Positions 25,744 to 34,639 of a stretch of 34,639 nt of DNA are shown here, one piece after another; the stretch's first letter is position 1, and the number at the start of each line of letters is the position of its first letter. The notes below the pieces were generated by a model that saw only the letters and a list, made by a program, of their open reading frames with translations, had not been told where the DNA came from and made no database searches. The position numbers were made by a program, and so were the translations under genes. Location: the NCBI GenBank assembly GCA_036752465.1, contig DAIOSQ010000002.1, positions 1 through 34,639 of the forward strand, written 5' to 3'. This DNA comes from DAIOSQ01 sp036752465. GTDB lineage: Bacteria > Pseudomonadota > Gammaproteobacteria > Legionellales > Legionellaceae.

Positions 25744-26949
25744 TTATGATGCGTCATTTTGCAGATTTTCTGCAATAATTGCAATCAGTTGCGCCGCCAG
25801 ATGCATTTTAGTCGTCAAACCAAGTTCGATTTGTTGCATTTTTGTTATCACAGTCACTTGATTGCTATCCTGCTCAAAACCCATACCAGGACCTACTTGA
25901 TTGGCAATGATCATATCCAAGGCTTTGTTGGTTAATTTTGCACGCGCATGCGGCAATAGTTGCTCGGTTTCTGCTGCAAACCCAACCACATAACGCGCCA
26001 GCTTGCTCGCACCGACCGTCGCCAAAATATCCACGGTTGGCTGCAACGTGAGCTGGGTGAGCGCGTGTTTGGCTTTCTTTAGTTTGGCTGCAGCCACTTG
26101 CTGGGGCTGATAGTCTGCCACGGCCGCAGCACCAATGAAAACCATGCCGGGAGTTAATTGTTGCTGCACGGCTTGCAACATCTCCTGCGCACTAACCACC
26201 TTGATCACTTCAACGCCGCTGGGAGGCTGCAAATGGGTGGGGCCCGAGATCAAAACCACGCGCGCCCCGGCCATATAGGCCGCCCGTGCCAAGGCATAAC
26301 CCATCTTTCCAGAACTGCGATTGCTGAGATAACGGACTGGATCAATAGCCTCTTGTGTAGGGCCGGCGGTGATACATATGGTTTGGCCACTGAGTTGTGC
26401 ATGCAAGTGCGCATAGGCCACAGCATAAACAATCTCGGTGACTTCTGCCATCCGCCCCAGACCAAACTCACCACAAGCTTGTGGACCAGTATCCGGCTCA
26501 ACTAGCCGCACACCGCGCGCCAATAAGGTGTCACAATTGCTGCGTGTGGCGGGATGGTGCCACATGCTGTGATTCATGGCGGGACAAATTAAAACCGGAC
26601 AAGTCGCAACCAGATATAAGGTCGTTAATAAATCATCCGCGATGCCATGGGCCATTTTGGCCATGGTGTTGGCGGTCAGCGGCGCAATCAATAAATAATC
26701 AGCCCAACGTGCCAGTTCAATATGGCCCATGGCACGCTCAGCCTGCTCATCATACAACTCTGTACGCACCGCTTGCGTGGTTAAGGCTTGAAACGCCATA
26801 GGCGTAACAAATTCGGTCGCTGCTGATGTCATCACCACACGTACTTCGGCACCCAAGCGTACCAATTCACGCACCAAATATAACGATTTGTAAGCGGCAA
26901 TCCCCCCACATACACCCAATAGAATTTTCTTATGCTGGATACTGGTCAT
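25744..26949 (-). CDS. coaBC: Bifunctional phosphopantothenoylcysteine decarboxylase/synthetase CoaBC
   Basis: Joins cysteine to 4'-phosphopantothenate using CTP, then decarboxylates it to phosphopantetheine, in coenzyme A synthesis. It is 401 residues. The N-terminal FMN-dependent CoaC domain has GVCGGIAAYKSL, the PAMN motif and a cysteine-containing lid (GPQACGEFGLGRM). The C-terminal CoaB domain has VRYLSNRSSGKMGYALA and the AAKLKK motif. The start is set at the ATG at 26949. A TTG at 26970 would read into the end of the upstream enhC-like gene and adds only seven residues. It follows enhC by 11 bases. Confidence 0.95.
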   Translation of the reverse strand: MTSIQHKKILLGVCGGIAAYKSLYLVRELVRLGAEVRVVMTSAATEFVTPMAFQALTTQAVRTELYDEQAERAMGHIELARWADYLLIAPLTANTMAKMAHGIADDLLTTLYLVATCPVLICPAMNHSMWHHPATRSNCDTLLARGVRLVEPDTGPQACGEFGLGRMAEVTEIVYAVAYAHLHAQLSGQTICITAGPTQEAIDPVRYLSNRSSGKMGYALARAAYMAGARVVLISGPTHLQPPSGVEVIKVVSAQEMLQAVQQQLTPGMVFIGAAAVADYQPQQVAAAKLKKAKHALTQLTLQPTVDILATVGASKLARYVVGFAAETEQLLPHARAKLTNKALDMIIANQVGPGMGFEQDSNQVTVITKMQQIELGLTTKMHLAAQLIAIIAENLQNDAS

Positions 26950-26960
26950 AAAATCGCTGG

Positions 26961-29900
26961 CTACCCCCAATCACCCGGGCTCAATTGCTCGTAGGCCTGT
27001 TTGGCTGGTAAATAATTTGGATACTGACCCAGAATACGCCCTAAAATAACTCTGAATGCCGGCTCATCCCCGTGGTTCCATGCATTCACGGCATCAAAAT
27101 ACATCAGCTCGGCAGAGTCTTCGCTAAACAATACCGACGTTTCTGCAGGGATAGACTCAATAAAACTGACCTGAGGCATTTTTTGAGCATTCAATTTCTG
27201 CAAGGTTTTACGCGCTGGCACGACACCTTTGCCCTCAGCTTGTTGCAATAACCGGCGGGTTTCAGCACCTTGGTGCAATTCATCTTTATTGAGCAAGGCT
27301 AACTGGTACTGGGCATAACCGTTGCCATTGCGCGCCAACTCTTGATACAACTCCTTGGCGTGTTGCACATCTTTGTTGACACCCAAACCAAATTGATACA
27401 TCCGCGCCAATGCCAACTTCGCTTTGCTATCGCCTTTTACTGCTGCTTGTTGATAGTAACGCAGCGCATCTGCATAACTCAATGGCGTGCCAACGCCGGT
27501 CTCTGCTAACAAACCAAGCTGGTAGACTGCATCCAGATTACCAGCTGCTGCTGCTTTTTTATACCAACCCAACGCTGCGGCTTCATCACGACGACCCAAC
27601 TCACCATAAAAATATTGGTCAGCCAATGACAACATCGCTAAAGGGTATCCCTGATTTGCAGCATCTTCAAACATCGCTTGTGCTTTGGCCGAATCGGTTG
27701 TTTGGCCTTTGCCTTCTGCATAAATTAATGCCAAATCATACTCACCTACTGCGCTTTTTAACTGCTTGGCTATTTCATAGCTATGTTGAGCTTTTTGATA
27801 ATTATCATCCACGGTATCATACAGAAACCCTAGCGCCACCGCAGCTGGTGCGTAGCGAGCTTGCGCAGTGGCATACCATTTTTTGGACAAGACGTAATCT
27901 GGCTTACCATCCAAACGACCCAATTGATAAAAAAGACCCAATAAATATTGCGCAATCGGCTGTCCAGTGGCCGCAGAGTCTTGATACCATTGCTCGGCTT
28001 CCGCCATATCAACCCCGCCACCGAGTGCATGTTCCATCATGTAGGCCAATTTATATTGCGCGGTGGGATCACCTTTCTCCGCAAATTGCTGATATATTTC
28101 ACGTGCTTGTTTGATACGATCATCATTGTTGGCAGCAGATAAATAATAATCCGCCAACAATAACCCGGCTTGACTATTGCCCAGCAGACGTGCATTCATC
28201 AGTTGCGGCAGAAAGTCTTCTTGATGTTGCTGTTGTAGAATCGCCAAATTGAGATTGGCGTACGAGAACGCACCACTCGCTGCCTTAGCCAGCAAAGCCT
28301 TGCCTTGTTCAGCATTTTGTTCAATACCTTGGCCTTGACTCAAGTACGTGCCAACTACAAACTGGCTGACCGGATTATCGCCAGCCTTCTGATACCAACG
28401 CATGGCTTCATGCCTATCTGGGCTGCACCCAATACCGCGGTCATAGAGCAAGCCTAACAATACCTGCGCTTCTTGGTTCCCTTCGCCAGCAGCTTGCAGT
28501 GCCACCGCAAAAGCCTGTGCTTGCTTCGCTTTATCCGTGTCCATTGCCTGATAAAATGCTAACGGCAAAGCTGCATCTGCCACCCCATCCCGCAGCGCCC
28601 CTTGATAGAGTGACTTGATCAAACCATGTCGTCGGTTGAGTTCGGCGACGGACAAATCGCCTGGTTTGGCACTGGCCAGAATTTGTGCCAAGCGATTTTG
28701 TGCCAAGCCGAAATTATTGGCTGCCGCCAAATCATACATGGCAACCGCTTGTGTCGGATCAGCTGGTAACACAAGCTCACCGTTGGCATTGTGATATCCT
28801 TGTTCATAGATAGTCGCTACCACATACTGCGCATAAGGATTGCCTTTGAAAGCAGCATCTTTTAGCAGCGCTAGGGCGCGCGGATAATCCGCATGAACCC
28901 CTTCACCTTGCAGGTATACCAAGGCCACAGTGTATTCCGCACGCAAATCTTGTTGTTTCGCAGCCATAGTATAAAACTTAATGGCTTGCTCCATATCTTT
29001 TGCTACCCCTTTGCCATAATAATACATTTGCGCCACATCAAATTGTGCAACCGCGTCACCTAAAATTGCCTGCGGCTGCAATTGTGCGAATAATTTTTGA
29101 TAATACGCATCATCTTGCTGACCCGCGTTGGCTTGTAAATAATCATATGTCGCGCTTGGTTGCGCCGATTGCCCAGCTTTGTTCGCATCCACTCGCATGA
29201 TCAGGGGGTAGCGTGGAAAATTCGCGCTCACTTGGGTTGCAGCTTTTGCTTGCATCAATTGGTTAAAATACAGGTTGATACCCAACGCCAGCGGATCAAC
29301 CATGCTAAACTGTGGCTGAAATAATGCCGCTCGATCGACCCTTTCCATGGCAGGAGCCTTGTTATAAATGTTTTCTTTTAAAGTCAATGCATTATGCCAG
29401 TCACTCAAAATACCCGACATGCTGATGCCTGCCTCAGCGAAATTTTTAGCCTTACCACCACTTAACCAAGCCAATACTTTACGCTGCACCTCGACCGCAT
29501 CACGCGCGGTCTGCTTGGCTTTTTGTCGCCATTCTTTGGCTAGGTCATCACTCTTATCCGCGCCAATGCCATTTTGATACATATCGGCTAATTGATTTTG
29601 CGCAGCTACGGAGCCTTGTTGTGCCGCATCTAAAATCAACAAAAAGCCATTTTTGCTATCGTATAAGGGGCTTTTGGCTTGCAAATACAGCTGCGCTAAT
29701 GCCAATTGGCATGCCTCATCATGCAGTTTCGCTCCCTGATCGAACCAATCCTTGGCTTCATTGAGATTACCCTGCTGCTCGGCAAATTGACCCATTTGAT
29801 AAATCGCCGGCAGGTATCCTTGCGTGGCTAAGGTTTTGGTCATCCCCTGTGCTTTGGCAACATCTTTATCCACCGAACGACCGCTGGCATATAATCGTGC

Positions 29901-30482
29901 CATCAACAATTGTGCATCTGGATTGCCTTGCGCTAAGGCTTTGTTCAGCCATAACAATCCCAGCGTTAGATTGGCGCCATGACGCGTGCCAATAAAATTT
30001 TCTGCCAGTTGCTTTTGCGCAATGGCATTGCCATTTTTAGCTGCCGCAATATAATAGCGGCGCGCGATATCTTCGTTGGGCGCGGTACCATAGCCATATA
30101 AATAAGCCCCCGCACAGTACATTTGGGCAACCACGTCATTCAAGTTGGCCGCTTTTTTGAACCAGTACAACGCTTTTTCCGGATTATGCATTTGCAGTAA
30201 TTGGACACGCGCCATAATATTTTGTGCTGGCACATAGCCCTTCTCCCCGGCCTCCACAAAATAATTCAGCGCTTGCTCGTTGTTTTTTAACTCACCATAC
30301 CCATACAAGCGCATTCGTCCCATATAGTAGTTCACGACTGGATCATGACTGCTGCTCTGATTGAAGAGTTGTGCCGCCTCTTTGTAATAACCGGTACGGT
30401 AAGCATCCAATCCAATATCGGCAAATACAACATCTACATTGGCCATTGCTAACAAACAAGCCCATGGCATGATGGCTTTCAT
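26961..30482 (-). CDS. enhC: Sel1-repeat periplasmic protein, EnhC-like
   Basis: An exported protein of 1,173 residues. A signal peptide (MKAIMPWACLLAMANVDVVFA, cleavage before DIG) is followed by roughly twenty Sel1-like repeats (A-x-W-Y-x-x-A-A pattern, for example GWYKKAAAAGNLDAVYQLG). The region of about 330-470 is not repeat-like, and the last 70 residues form a separate tail. In Legionella, EnhC is a Sel1 protein of about 1,200 residues that binds and restrains the lytic transglycosylase Slt, reducing muropeptide release sensed by host NOD1. The preceding enhB- and enhA-like genes make this assignment strong. A GGGAGGG ribosome-binding site favours the ATG at 30482 over 30485. coaBC starts 11 bases downstream. 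Confidence 0.85.
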   Translation of the reverse strand: MKAIMPWACLLAMANVDVVFADIGLDAYRTGYYKEAAQLFNQSSSHDPVVNYYMGRMRLYGYGELKNNEQALNYFVEAGEKGYVPAQNIMARVQLLQMHNPEKALYWFKKAANLNDVVAQMYCAGAYLYGYGTAPNEDIARRYYIAAAKNGNAIAQKQLAENFIGTRHGANLTLGLLWLNKALAQGNPDAQLLMARLYASGRSVDKDVAKAQGMTKTLATQGYLPAIYQMGQFAEQQGNLNEAKDWFDQGAKLHDEACQLALAQLYLQAKSPLYDSKNGFLLILDAAQQGSVAAQNQLADMYQNGIGADKSDDLAKEWRQKAKQTARDAVEVQRKVLAWLSGGKAKNFAEAGISMSGILSDWHNALTLKENIYNKAPAMERVDRAALFQPQFSMVDPLALGINLYFNQLMQAKAATQVSANFPRYPLIMRVDANKAGQSAQPSATYDYLQANAGQQDDAYYQKLFAQLQPQAILGDAVAQFDVAQMYYYGKGVAKDMEQAIKFYTMAAKQQDLRAEYTVALVYLQGEGVHADYPRALALLKDAAFKGNPYAQYVVATIYEQGYHNANGELVLPADPTQAVAMYDLAAANNFGLAQNRLAQILASAKPGDLSVAELNRRHGLIKSLYQGALRDGVADAALPLAFYQAMDTDKAKQAQAFAVALQAAGEGNQEAQVLLGLLYDRGIGCSPDRHEAMRWYQKAGDNPVSQFVVGTYLSQGQGIEQNAEQGKALLAKAASGAFSYANLNLAILQQQHQEDFLPQLMNARLLGNSQAGLLLADYYLSAANNDDRIKQAREIYQQFAEKGDPTAQYKLAYMMEHALGGGVDMAEAEQWYQDSAATGQPIAQYLLGLFYQLGRLDGKPDYVLSKKWYATAQARYAPAAVALGFLYDTVDDNYQKAQHSYEIAKQLKSAVGEYDLALIYAEGKGQTTDSAKAQAMFEDAANQGYPLAMLSLADQYFYGELGRRDEAAALGWYKKAAAAGNLDAVYQLGLLAETGVGTPLSYADALRYYQQAAVKGDSKAKLALARMYQFGLGVNKDVQHAKELYQELARNGNGYAQYQLALLNKDELHQGAETRRLLQQAEGKGVVPARKTLQKLNAQKMPQVSFIESIPAETSVLFSEDSAELMYFDAVNAWNHGDEPAFRVILGRILGQYPNYLPAKQAYEQLSPGDWG

Positions 30483-30528
30483 CATGTACCCTCCCTCTAT
30501 AGAAGTTCGCTATTCACATCGATTATGC

Positions 30529-31065
30529 TTAACGAGGAATAATACCGTAGCGCGTAACATCGCGCACGGTTGCGTCACGTGTATTACTGTTGACTATCCA
30601 GTAATTACCTTTGTTATTCAAGCCAAATTTGACCCGCGCATACTCACAAACAGCAACTGCCTCATTGCAATTAACAATGTTGCCATAGGTTGATTTGACA
30701 TTCTCGACCGTACAAATATACTTTAATTCTGGTTCGCTGGTTGCCAAGGCGCCCCATTGCTCGGCCAAAATAGTATGATTAAGAAACAGACTGTGCGCAC
30801 TTTCTTCCTGACGCATTTGATACAAATGCACCGGTTCCTTGAGTTTATTATAAATAAAATACAACGATTGTTTGTCACCATTGACTTGTGGCAATAATGA
30901 CAAGGTATTTAAGGTAAAGCGATAACCGACATCTTTACATCCCAACGGACGTTTGCCAAGGTCTTCGACATCATCCTCACTGTCTTCTACATCTTCAGCC
31001 CACAGTACTTGCGCAAAAACACTGATCAGTACTGCCACAATACACGTACGCTTGAAAGTGTTCAT
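30529..31065 (-). CDS. enhB: Secreted protein, EnhB-like
   Basis: A 178-residue protein with a signal peptide (cleavage after about residue 23, VLWA before EDVED) and an acidic mature N-terminus. The body has GCKDVGYRFTLNTLSLLP, SLYFIYN and CEYARVKFGLNNKGNYWIVN, and several cysteines that could form disulfides in the periplasm. No enzymatic motif is visible. The call rests on its position between a YkuD/LysM L,D-transpeptidase and a giant Sel1 protein, the order of enhABC in Legionella and Coxiella, and on my recollection of the EnhB pattern. It overlaps enhA by four bases (ATGA), so translation is coupled. Confidence 0.75.
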   Translation of the reverse strand: MNTFKRTCIVAVLISVFAQVLWAEDVEDSEDDVEDLGKRPLGCKDVGYRFTLNTLSLLPQVNGDKQSLYFIYNKLKEPVHLYQMRQEESAHSLFLNHTILAEQWGALATSEPELKYICTVENVKSTYGNIVNCNEAVAVCEYARVKFGLNNKGNYWIVNSNTRDATVRDVTRYGIIPR

Positions 31066-31808
31066 ATCGTCGTCTCAGCAAAAGTCACAGGCCGCACAAT
31101 CACGATGGTGCCTGGAAGGTTAGTTTTTTCATTGCCCATATCAACAAATTCTTGATTAAGCCATTTGGCATCTGGAGTAAACATGCGGATACAGCCATGA
31201 CTGGCACGATATCCTGGGATATCATCTGAACCGTGCAACGCAAACCCTTTATGAAAATACATACACCAGGGCATTTTTGCCCCCCCTTTACCAATAGGGA
31301 AAATATCTGATTTGCAATGATCATCCTCTTTGCTAAACACGCGATAAATACCGGTAAGGGTCAAACACAGATTATTGCTATCCGGACATTTGGTACGACC
31401 AGAGGAAATTGGCCCCCATTTAACTAAATTGCCATTCACATCATAAGCGGCCCAAGCCAATTTGTCTTGGTCCACAATCACTTGTTTTTCATGATCCGTA
31501 TTGATTTTATGTGCGAAAGGCGCCAAATCCAGCATGGTCACGGTGTTTAAATTTTTTGGTACGACCAAAACTTTACCAGGATATAAGTAATTATTGGTAC
31601 GATTCAGACGTTGCACCAAATCACGTTGTGTCGGATCGGCAAATAATTTTTCCCACGTATCGCCGCTGCTAACTGTAACACATTGAAATTGTGGATACTG
31701 ACAAAGCCCAGGGCCGTAATAGACCGGCGGTATTTCTGTGTGGGTGGCAAGTTTAGCTAACGAAATAAGCGGCCAACACAGCATGAGTAACATCACGTTT
31801 CGTTTCAT
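31062..31808 (-). CDS. enhA: LysM-YkuD L,D-transpeptidase, EnhA-like
   Basis: A 248-residue exported protein. A signal peptide spans about residues 1-19. A LysM-like segment lies at about 44-87 (VSSGDTWEKLF through YLYPGKVLVVP) for peptidoglycan binding. The YkuD catalytic domain occupies about 105-240, with His192 in HGSDD and catalytic Cys206 in SHGCIRM. It would form 3-3 cross-links in peptidoglycan or attach proteins to it. The ribosome-binding site is AGGG at seven bases. A small palindrome CTAAAAGTTTAG (31853-31864) lies in the leader, 45 bases upstream of the ATG. It is the first gene of a three-gene unit with enhB and enhC. Confidence 0.85.
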   Translation of the reverse strand: MKRNVMLLMLCWPLISLAKLATHTEIPPVYYGPGLCQYPQFQCVTVSSGDTWEKLFADPTQRDLVQRLNRTNNYLYPGKVLVVPKNLNTVTMLDLAPFAHKINTDHEKQVIVDQDKLAWAAYDVNGNLVKWGPISSGRTKCPDSNNLCLTLTGIYRVFSKEDDHCKSDIFPIGKGGAKMPWCMYFHKGFALHGSDDIPGYRASHGCIRMFTPDAKWLNQEFVDMGNEKTNLPGTIVIVRPVTFAETTI

Positions 31809-31883
31809 TTGATTTCCCTATTGTCCTGTATAAACTGTTTCGGTCGATCCTGCTAAAAGTTTAGATGAATCATGCGAAAATCG

Positions 31884-33722
31884 CTATGATTTCAAGTATT
31901 GTAGGATGCGAGCGGCTAATTTTTGATTAATTCCATCCACTTTGGCTATTTCTTCTGCTGTGGCTTGCCGCAATTCACGCAAACCACCAAAACGTGCTAA
32001 CAATGCTTGTCTTTTTTTGGCTCCAATCCCAGGAATATCTTCTAAGCTCGAATGTAAACTATTGGCTTGACGTTTTTTTCTATGGCTACTGATAGCAAAA
32101 CGATGCGCTTCATCGCGGATATGTTGCAAAAGATGCAAAGCCAATGAATCAGCTGGCCATGATAATTCTTGGCCTTGCCAAATAAGGCGCTCAAGACCCG
32201 CAATGCGCTCAGGCCCTTTGGCGATACCAATAATCGCCATTGCCGGGACTTGCAAGGCTTGCAGCACCCGCTGCGCGACGCCGACTTGGCCACGACCACC
32301 ATCGATAATCAGTAGATCGGGGAAGTTTTTGGTGAGGAGCAAGCGTTTAAAACAGCGAGTCAAGGCTTGTTCCATCGCTGCATAATCATCTCCAGGTGTG
32401 ATGTTGTCAATGTTCCACAACCGGTAATCGCTTTTCAACGGACCCTGCTCATCGAATACCACACACGCTGCCACTGTGGCAGTACCTTGCGTATGACTGA
32501 CATCAAAACAACACATCCGGGTAATAGGCCTAGATAATTTTAAGGCATTTTGTAACGCCAGATAGCGCTGCGCCAGCACACTTTGCGTCATTTGGTGCTT
32601 AGCCATGACTGAGCCTAAGTTTAATTTAGCGAACTCCAGCCATTTGGCCTTGATACCCCGTCCAGATATTTGGATACGACATTTTTTTTGCAGCAATTGA
32701 CTTAATAATTGCTCAATAGCTTGCTGCTCTGGCAATGCTTGATCCAGCAGAATGAGCGGAGGAATACGCTCAACATGCTCCAGATAGTAAAATGTCACGA
32801 AAGCGAAAAATACTGCTTGCCACAAATTGCCAGCATGATCCAGTGCTTCCTTTGGCATGGCAGGGAAAAAATGCTGACTCGCAATCACCTCACCACGGCG
32901 GATAGTCACACATTGCAGGCAAGCAAATCCTGGCTGCACTGCAGCAACAATGACATCAACATCGCCTTTCATCGCCACAATCGCTTGAAACTCTTGAACC
33001 AAACGTAAACTTTTGATGCGATCACGCAGCTGCCCAGCCTGCTCAAATGCCAGTTGTTGTACCGCCTGTGCCATTTGTTGTTCCAGCTGTTTTAACATAT
33101 TAACATTCTTACCTTGGAGAAAACCCACCGCATCTTGCAGTGTCTGGCGGTACGCAGTTGCGGATATATACGCACTACAAGGGGCAGAACAGCGTTTGAT
33201 TTGATATTGCAAACAAGGTCTGGTGCGAGCCTGAAAAAAAGCATCGGTACAGTTGCGGATTTGAAAAACCTTTTGCAGCACCGATAAAGTCTCTTGTGCA
33301 GCATATCGACTAGGAAATGGACCAAAAAATTGTCCTGATTGTGGCTTTTTTTTGGCCCGCACCAATTTCATGCTGGGAAAAGCATGTTGGGTCACATGAA
33401 TAAACGGATAGGATTTATCATCTCGCATCAAGACGTTGTATTTTGGCCGCAATGATTTGATGAGACTGCTTTCTAACAGCAAAGCTTCCGTTTCACTGTG
33501 CGTTACACAGACTTCAATGCTGACAATTTGTTCCACCAAACGCTGCGTTTTGATGGGTTGCGTTTGTTTTTGAAAATATGACGATACGCGTCGTTTTAAA
33601 TTTAAGGCTTTACCTACGTATAATACAGTACCCGAAGCATCTCGCATTTGATAAACGCCAGGAGCGGTTGTCAAATGGTCTAAAAAATCGCGCAGTTCTT
33701 GTGATGGAAGGAGGTCATGCAT
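31884..33722 (-). CDS. uvrC: Excinuclease ABC subunit C
   Basis: Nucleotide-excision-repair nuclease that makes the 3' and 5' incisions in the UvrB-DNA complex. It is 612 residues. The N-terminal GIY-YIG domain has GVYQMRD (22-28) and LYVGKALNLKRRV. A UVR segment follows near 200-235, then the RNase H-like 5' nuclease domain with CFDVSHTQG and IDGGRGQV, and C-terminal helix-hairpin-helix motifs (LEDIPGIGAKKRQALL). The ATG at 33722 overlaps the letA/uvrY stop by eight bases and lacks its own good ribosome-binding site, so translational coupling is likely. An in-frame TTG at 33737 would add five residues. Confidence 0.96.
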   Translation of the reverse strand: MHDLLPSQELRDFLDHLTTAPGVYQMRDASGTVLYVGKALNLKRRVSSYFQKQTQPIKTQRLVEQIVSIEVCVTHSETEALLLESSLIKSLRPKYNVLMRDDKSYPFIHVTQHAFPSMKLVRAKKKPQSGQFFGPFPSRYAAQETLSVLQKVFQIRNCTDAFFQARTRPCLQYQIKRCSAPCSAYISATAYRQTLQDAVGFLQGKNVNMLKQLEQQMAQAVQQLAFEQAGQLRDRIKSLRLVQEFQAIVAMKGDVDVIVAAVQPGFACLQCVTIRRGEVIASQHFFPAMPKEALDHAGNLWQAVFFAFVTFYYLEHVERIPPLILLDQALPEQQAIEQLLSQLLQKKCRIQISGRGIKAKWLEFAKLNLGSVMAKHQMTQSVLAQRYLALQNALKLSRPITRMCCFDVSHTQGTATVAACVVFDEQGPLKSDYRLWNIDNITPGDDYAAMEQALTRCFKRLLLTKNFPDLLIIDGGRGQVGVAQRVLQALQVPAMAIIGIAKGPERIAGLERLIWQGQELSWPADSLALHLLQHIRDEAHRFAISSHRKKRQANSLHSSLEDIPGIGAKKRQALLARFGGLRELRQATAEEIAKVDGINQKLAARILQYLKS

Positions 33723-34374
33723 TGTTTGCAAAATCAATGGGACGCTCGATCACACGATGCTTCATAGCAAGATGTGTCAGTTCAACATCGTTTTTGATGA
33801 GTAATTTTTCAAAGATTCGATAGCGGTGGCTATTGACTGTTTTGGTGCTAATAAACAATTGCTCCGCAATATCCTGTACGGTCATCCCGGTTGTGATCAT
33901 CAAGGCAATTTGCATTTCTCGTTCCGAGAGACAATCAAAGGCTGATCCTTTGGAGGCAATTAAACTATTCAGCGCCATTTTCTGCGCAATTTCCGCGCTG
34001 AGATAAATATCGCCCTTGACCACTTTGCGAATTGCTTGCGCCATTTCCTCGGGCGTAGACTCTTTGGTCAGATAGCCCACGGCGCCTAGTTGCAAGATGC
34101 GGCTAGATAATCCATCCACAGACAATGCAGTTACGGCGATCACTTTGACATCTGGATTGCTTTTCTGCAAACGCCTGGTTACTTCCCATCCGTCCATACC
34201 CGGCATTTTCATATCCAACAATACCACATCAGGCTGGCATGTTTTTACCAAGGACAATGCAACTTCACCACTCTCGGCTTCCGCTACGATGGTGATATCC
34301 GGCAAATCTTCCAATAGCCGTTTAATCCCCATACGCACCAAAGCATGGTCGTCAACAATGAGCACTTTTATCAA
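33715..34374 (-). CDS. letA: LetA/GacA/UvrY-type response regulator
   Basis: NarL/FixJ-type response regulator. In this group it is partnered by a BarA/LetS/GacS kinase and activates small RNAs that titrate CsrA, switching Legionella to its transmissive phase. Residues 1-120 are the receiver, with Asp8-Asp9, phospho-acceptor Asp54 (LLDMKMPGMDGW) and a conserved lysine in LTKEST. A LuxR HTH follows at about 150-210 (LSEREMQIALMITTGMTVQDIAEQLFISTKTVNSH). The start is put at the TTG at 34374 because it gives IKVLIVDDH directly after Met, as in GacA, for 219 residues; a GTG at 34404 is the alternative. The kinase gene is not in the window. Confidence 0.93.
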   Translation of the reverse strand: MIKVLIVDDHALVRMGIKRLLEDLPDITIVAEAESGEVALSLVKTCQPDVVLLDMKMPGMDGWEVTRRLQKSNPDVKVIAVTALSVDGLSSRILQLGAVGYLTKESTPEEMAQAIRKVVKGDIYLSAEIAQKMALNSLIASKGSAFDCLSEREMQIALMITTGMTVQDIAEQLFISTKTVNSHRYRIFEKLLIKNDVELTHLAMKHRVIERPIDFANNA

Positions 34375-34441
34375 ATCTTGCCCCAGGCGTTCAGCCACTG
34401 ACACATCGATGGCTAGATATTAACAATACTGACTGCGCATT

Positions 34442-34639
34442 TCAACCCAAACCATATAAAACGCCTACTAGATGGGGCGTAGCAGCGCCCGTCACCTGGC
34501 GCAAGTCTTGCACCTTGCCAGCTAACCTTTCTGCCGCTAACCAAGCACACATCATCGCTTCAAGGTAGTCCGGATCAATGCCCTCAACAGCGACCGTAAT
34601 GGAAGCATTTGCACTTGTTACAGAAGTTACACCCCCGCC
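34442..34639 (-). CDS. anmK: Anhydro-N-acetylmuramic acid kinase, C-terminal fragment
   Basis: The last 65 codons of a gene cut by the window end. The frame reads GIDPDYLEAMMCAWLAAERL and then RQVTGAATPHLVGVLYGLG before the stop, matching the AnmK C-terminus (EAMAFAWLA and VTGA). AnmK converts anhydro-MurNAc to MurNAc-6-phosphate with ATP and water, recycling cell-wall sugar. It is encoded just upstream of letA/uvrY on the same strand. The fragment lacks the catalytic region, so the call rests on the tail only. Confidence 0.8.
   Translation of the reverse strand, partial: GGGVTSVTSANASITVAVEGIDPDYLEAMMCAWLAAERLAGKVQDLRQVTGAATPHLVGVLYGLG

Noticed and set aside
27410..28114. 234-codon plus-strand open frame opposite the Sel1 gene
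   Set aside because: It is an antisense shadow of a well-supported coding frame, with low-complexity composition and no family motif.

Overview
The window reads as chromosomal DNA from a gammaproteobacterium of the order Legionellales (relatives of Legionella and Coxiella); the genus is not resolved. The case rests on a three-gene set that looks like enhA-enhB-enhC (a LysM/YkuD L,D-transpeptidase, a small secreted protein and a roughly 1,170-residue Sel1-repeat protein) lying just beyond a letA/gacA-uvrC pair. It is supported by several proteins of unknown function whose acidic, glutamate-rich C-termini resemble Dot/Icm (type IVB) secretion signals. Most genes are dense housekeeping loci. No rRNA, tRNA, CRISPR array, prophage or complete insertion sequence was seen.

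Layout. 1-4063 (minus): start of a lipoprotein gene, ettA, and the threonine-degradation pair kbl-tdh. 4246-7763 (plus): a Pcm-family methyltransferase, ttcA and proS. 7779-14671 (minus): a compact signalling cluster transcribed in the order GGDEF-EAL protein, orphan two-domain oligopeptide-type ABC ATPase, and a CheB-CheR-coiled coil-PAS-PAS-PAS-GGDEF hybrid. 14817-17427: an MFS transporter, two small unknown ORFs on the minus strand, and plsY. 17518-20094 (minus): two unknown proteins (a two-hydrophobic-segment protein and an EEP-nuclease-like protein) and a 378-bp gap with repeat remnants. 20095-22413 (plus): rdgB and a TPR-methyltransferase. 22531-23863 (minus): a protein with a J-like N-terminus lacking HPD, and a gap holding a 96-bp inverted-repeat element. 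23864-26949 (minus): the conserved coaBC-dut-algC run. 26961-31808 (minus): enhABC. 31884-34374 (minus): letA/uvrY and uvrC overlapping. 34442-34639 (minus): the 3' end of anmK.

How the parts relate. The signalling cluster probably controls cyclic-di-GMP: the hybrid keeps an intact GGDEF motif and an RxxD I-site, while the short GGDEF-EAL protein has a degenerate SGDEF but a complete EAL set, so one looks like a cyclase and the other a phosphodiesterase. EnhABC would act in the periplasm on peptidoglycan; in Legionella EnhC restrains a lytic transglycosylase and limits host detection of muropeptides. anmK, a recycling enzyme for anhydro-MurNAc, is encoded just upstream on the same strand. The unknown proteins with E-block-like tails sit between housekeeping genes next to copies of a short repeat, a pattern compatible with acquired effectors. 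All effector statements are inference.
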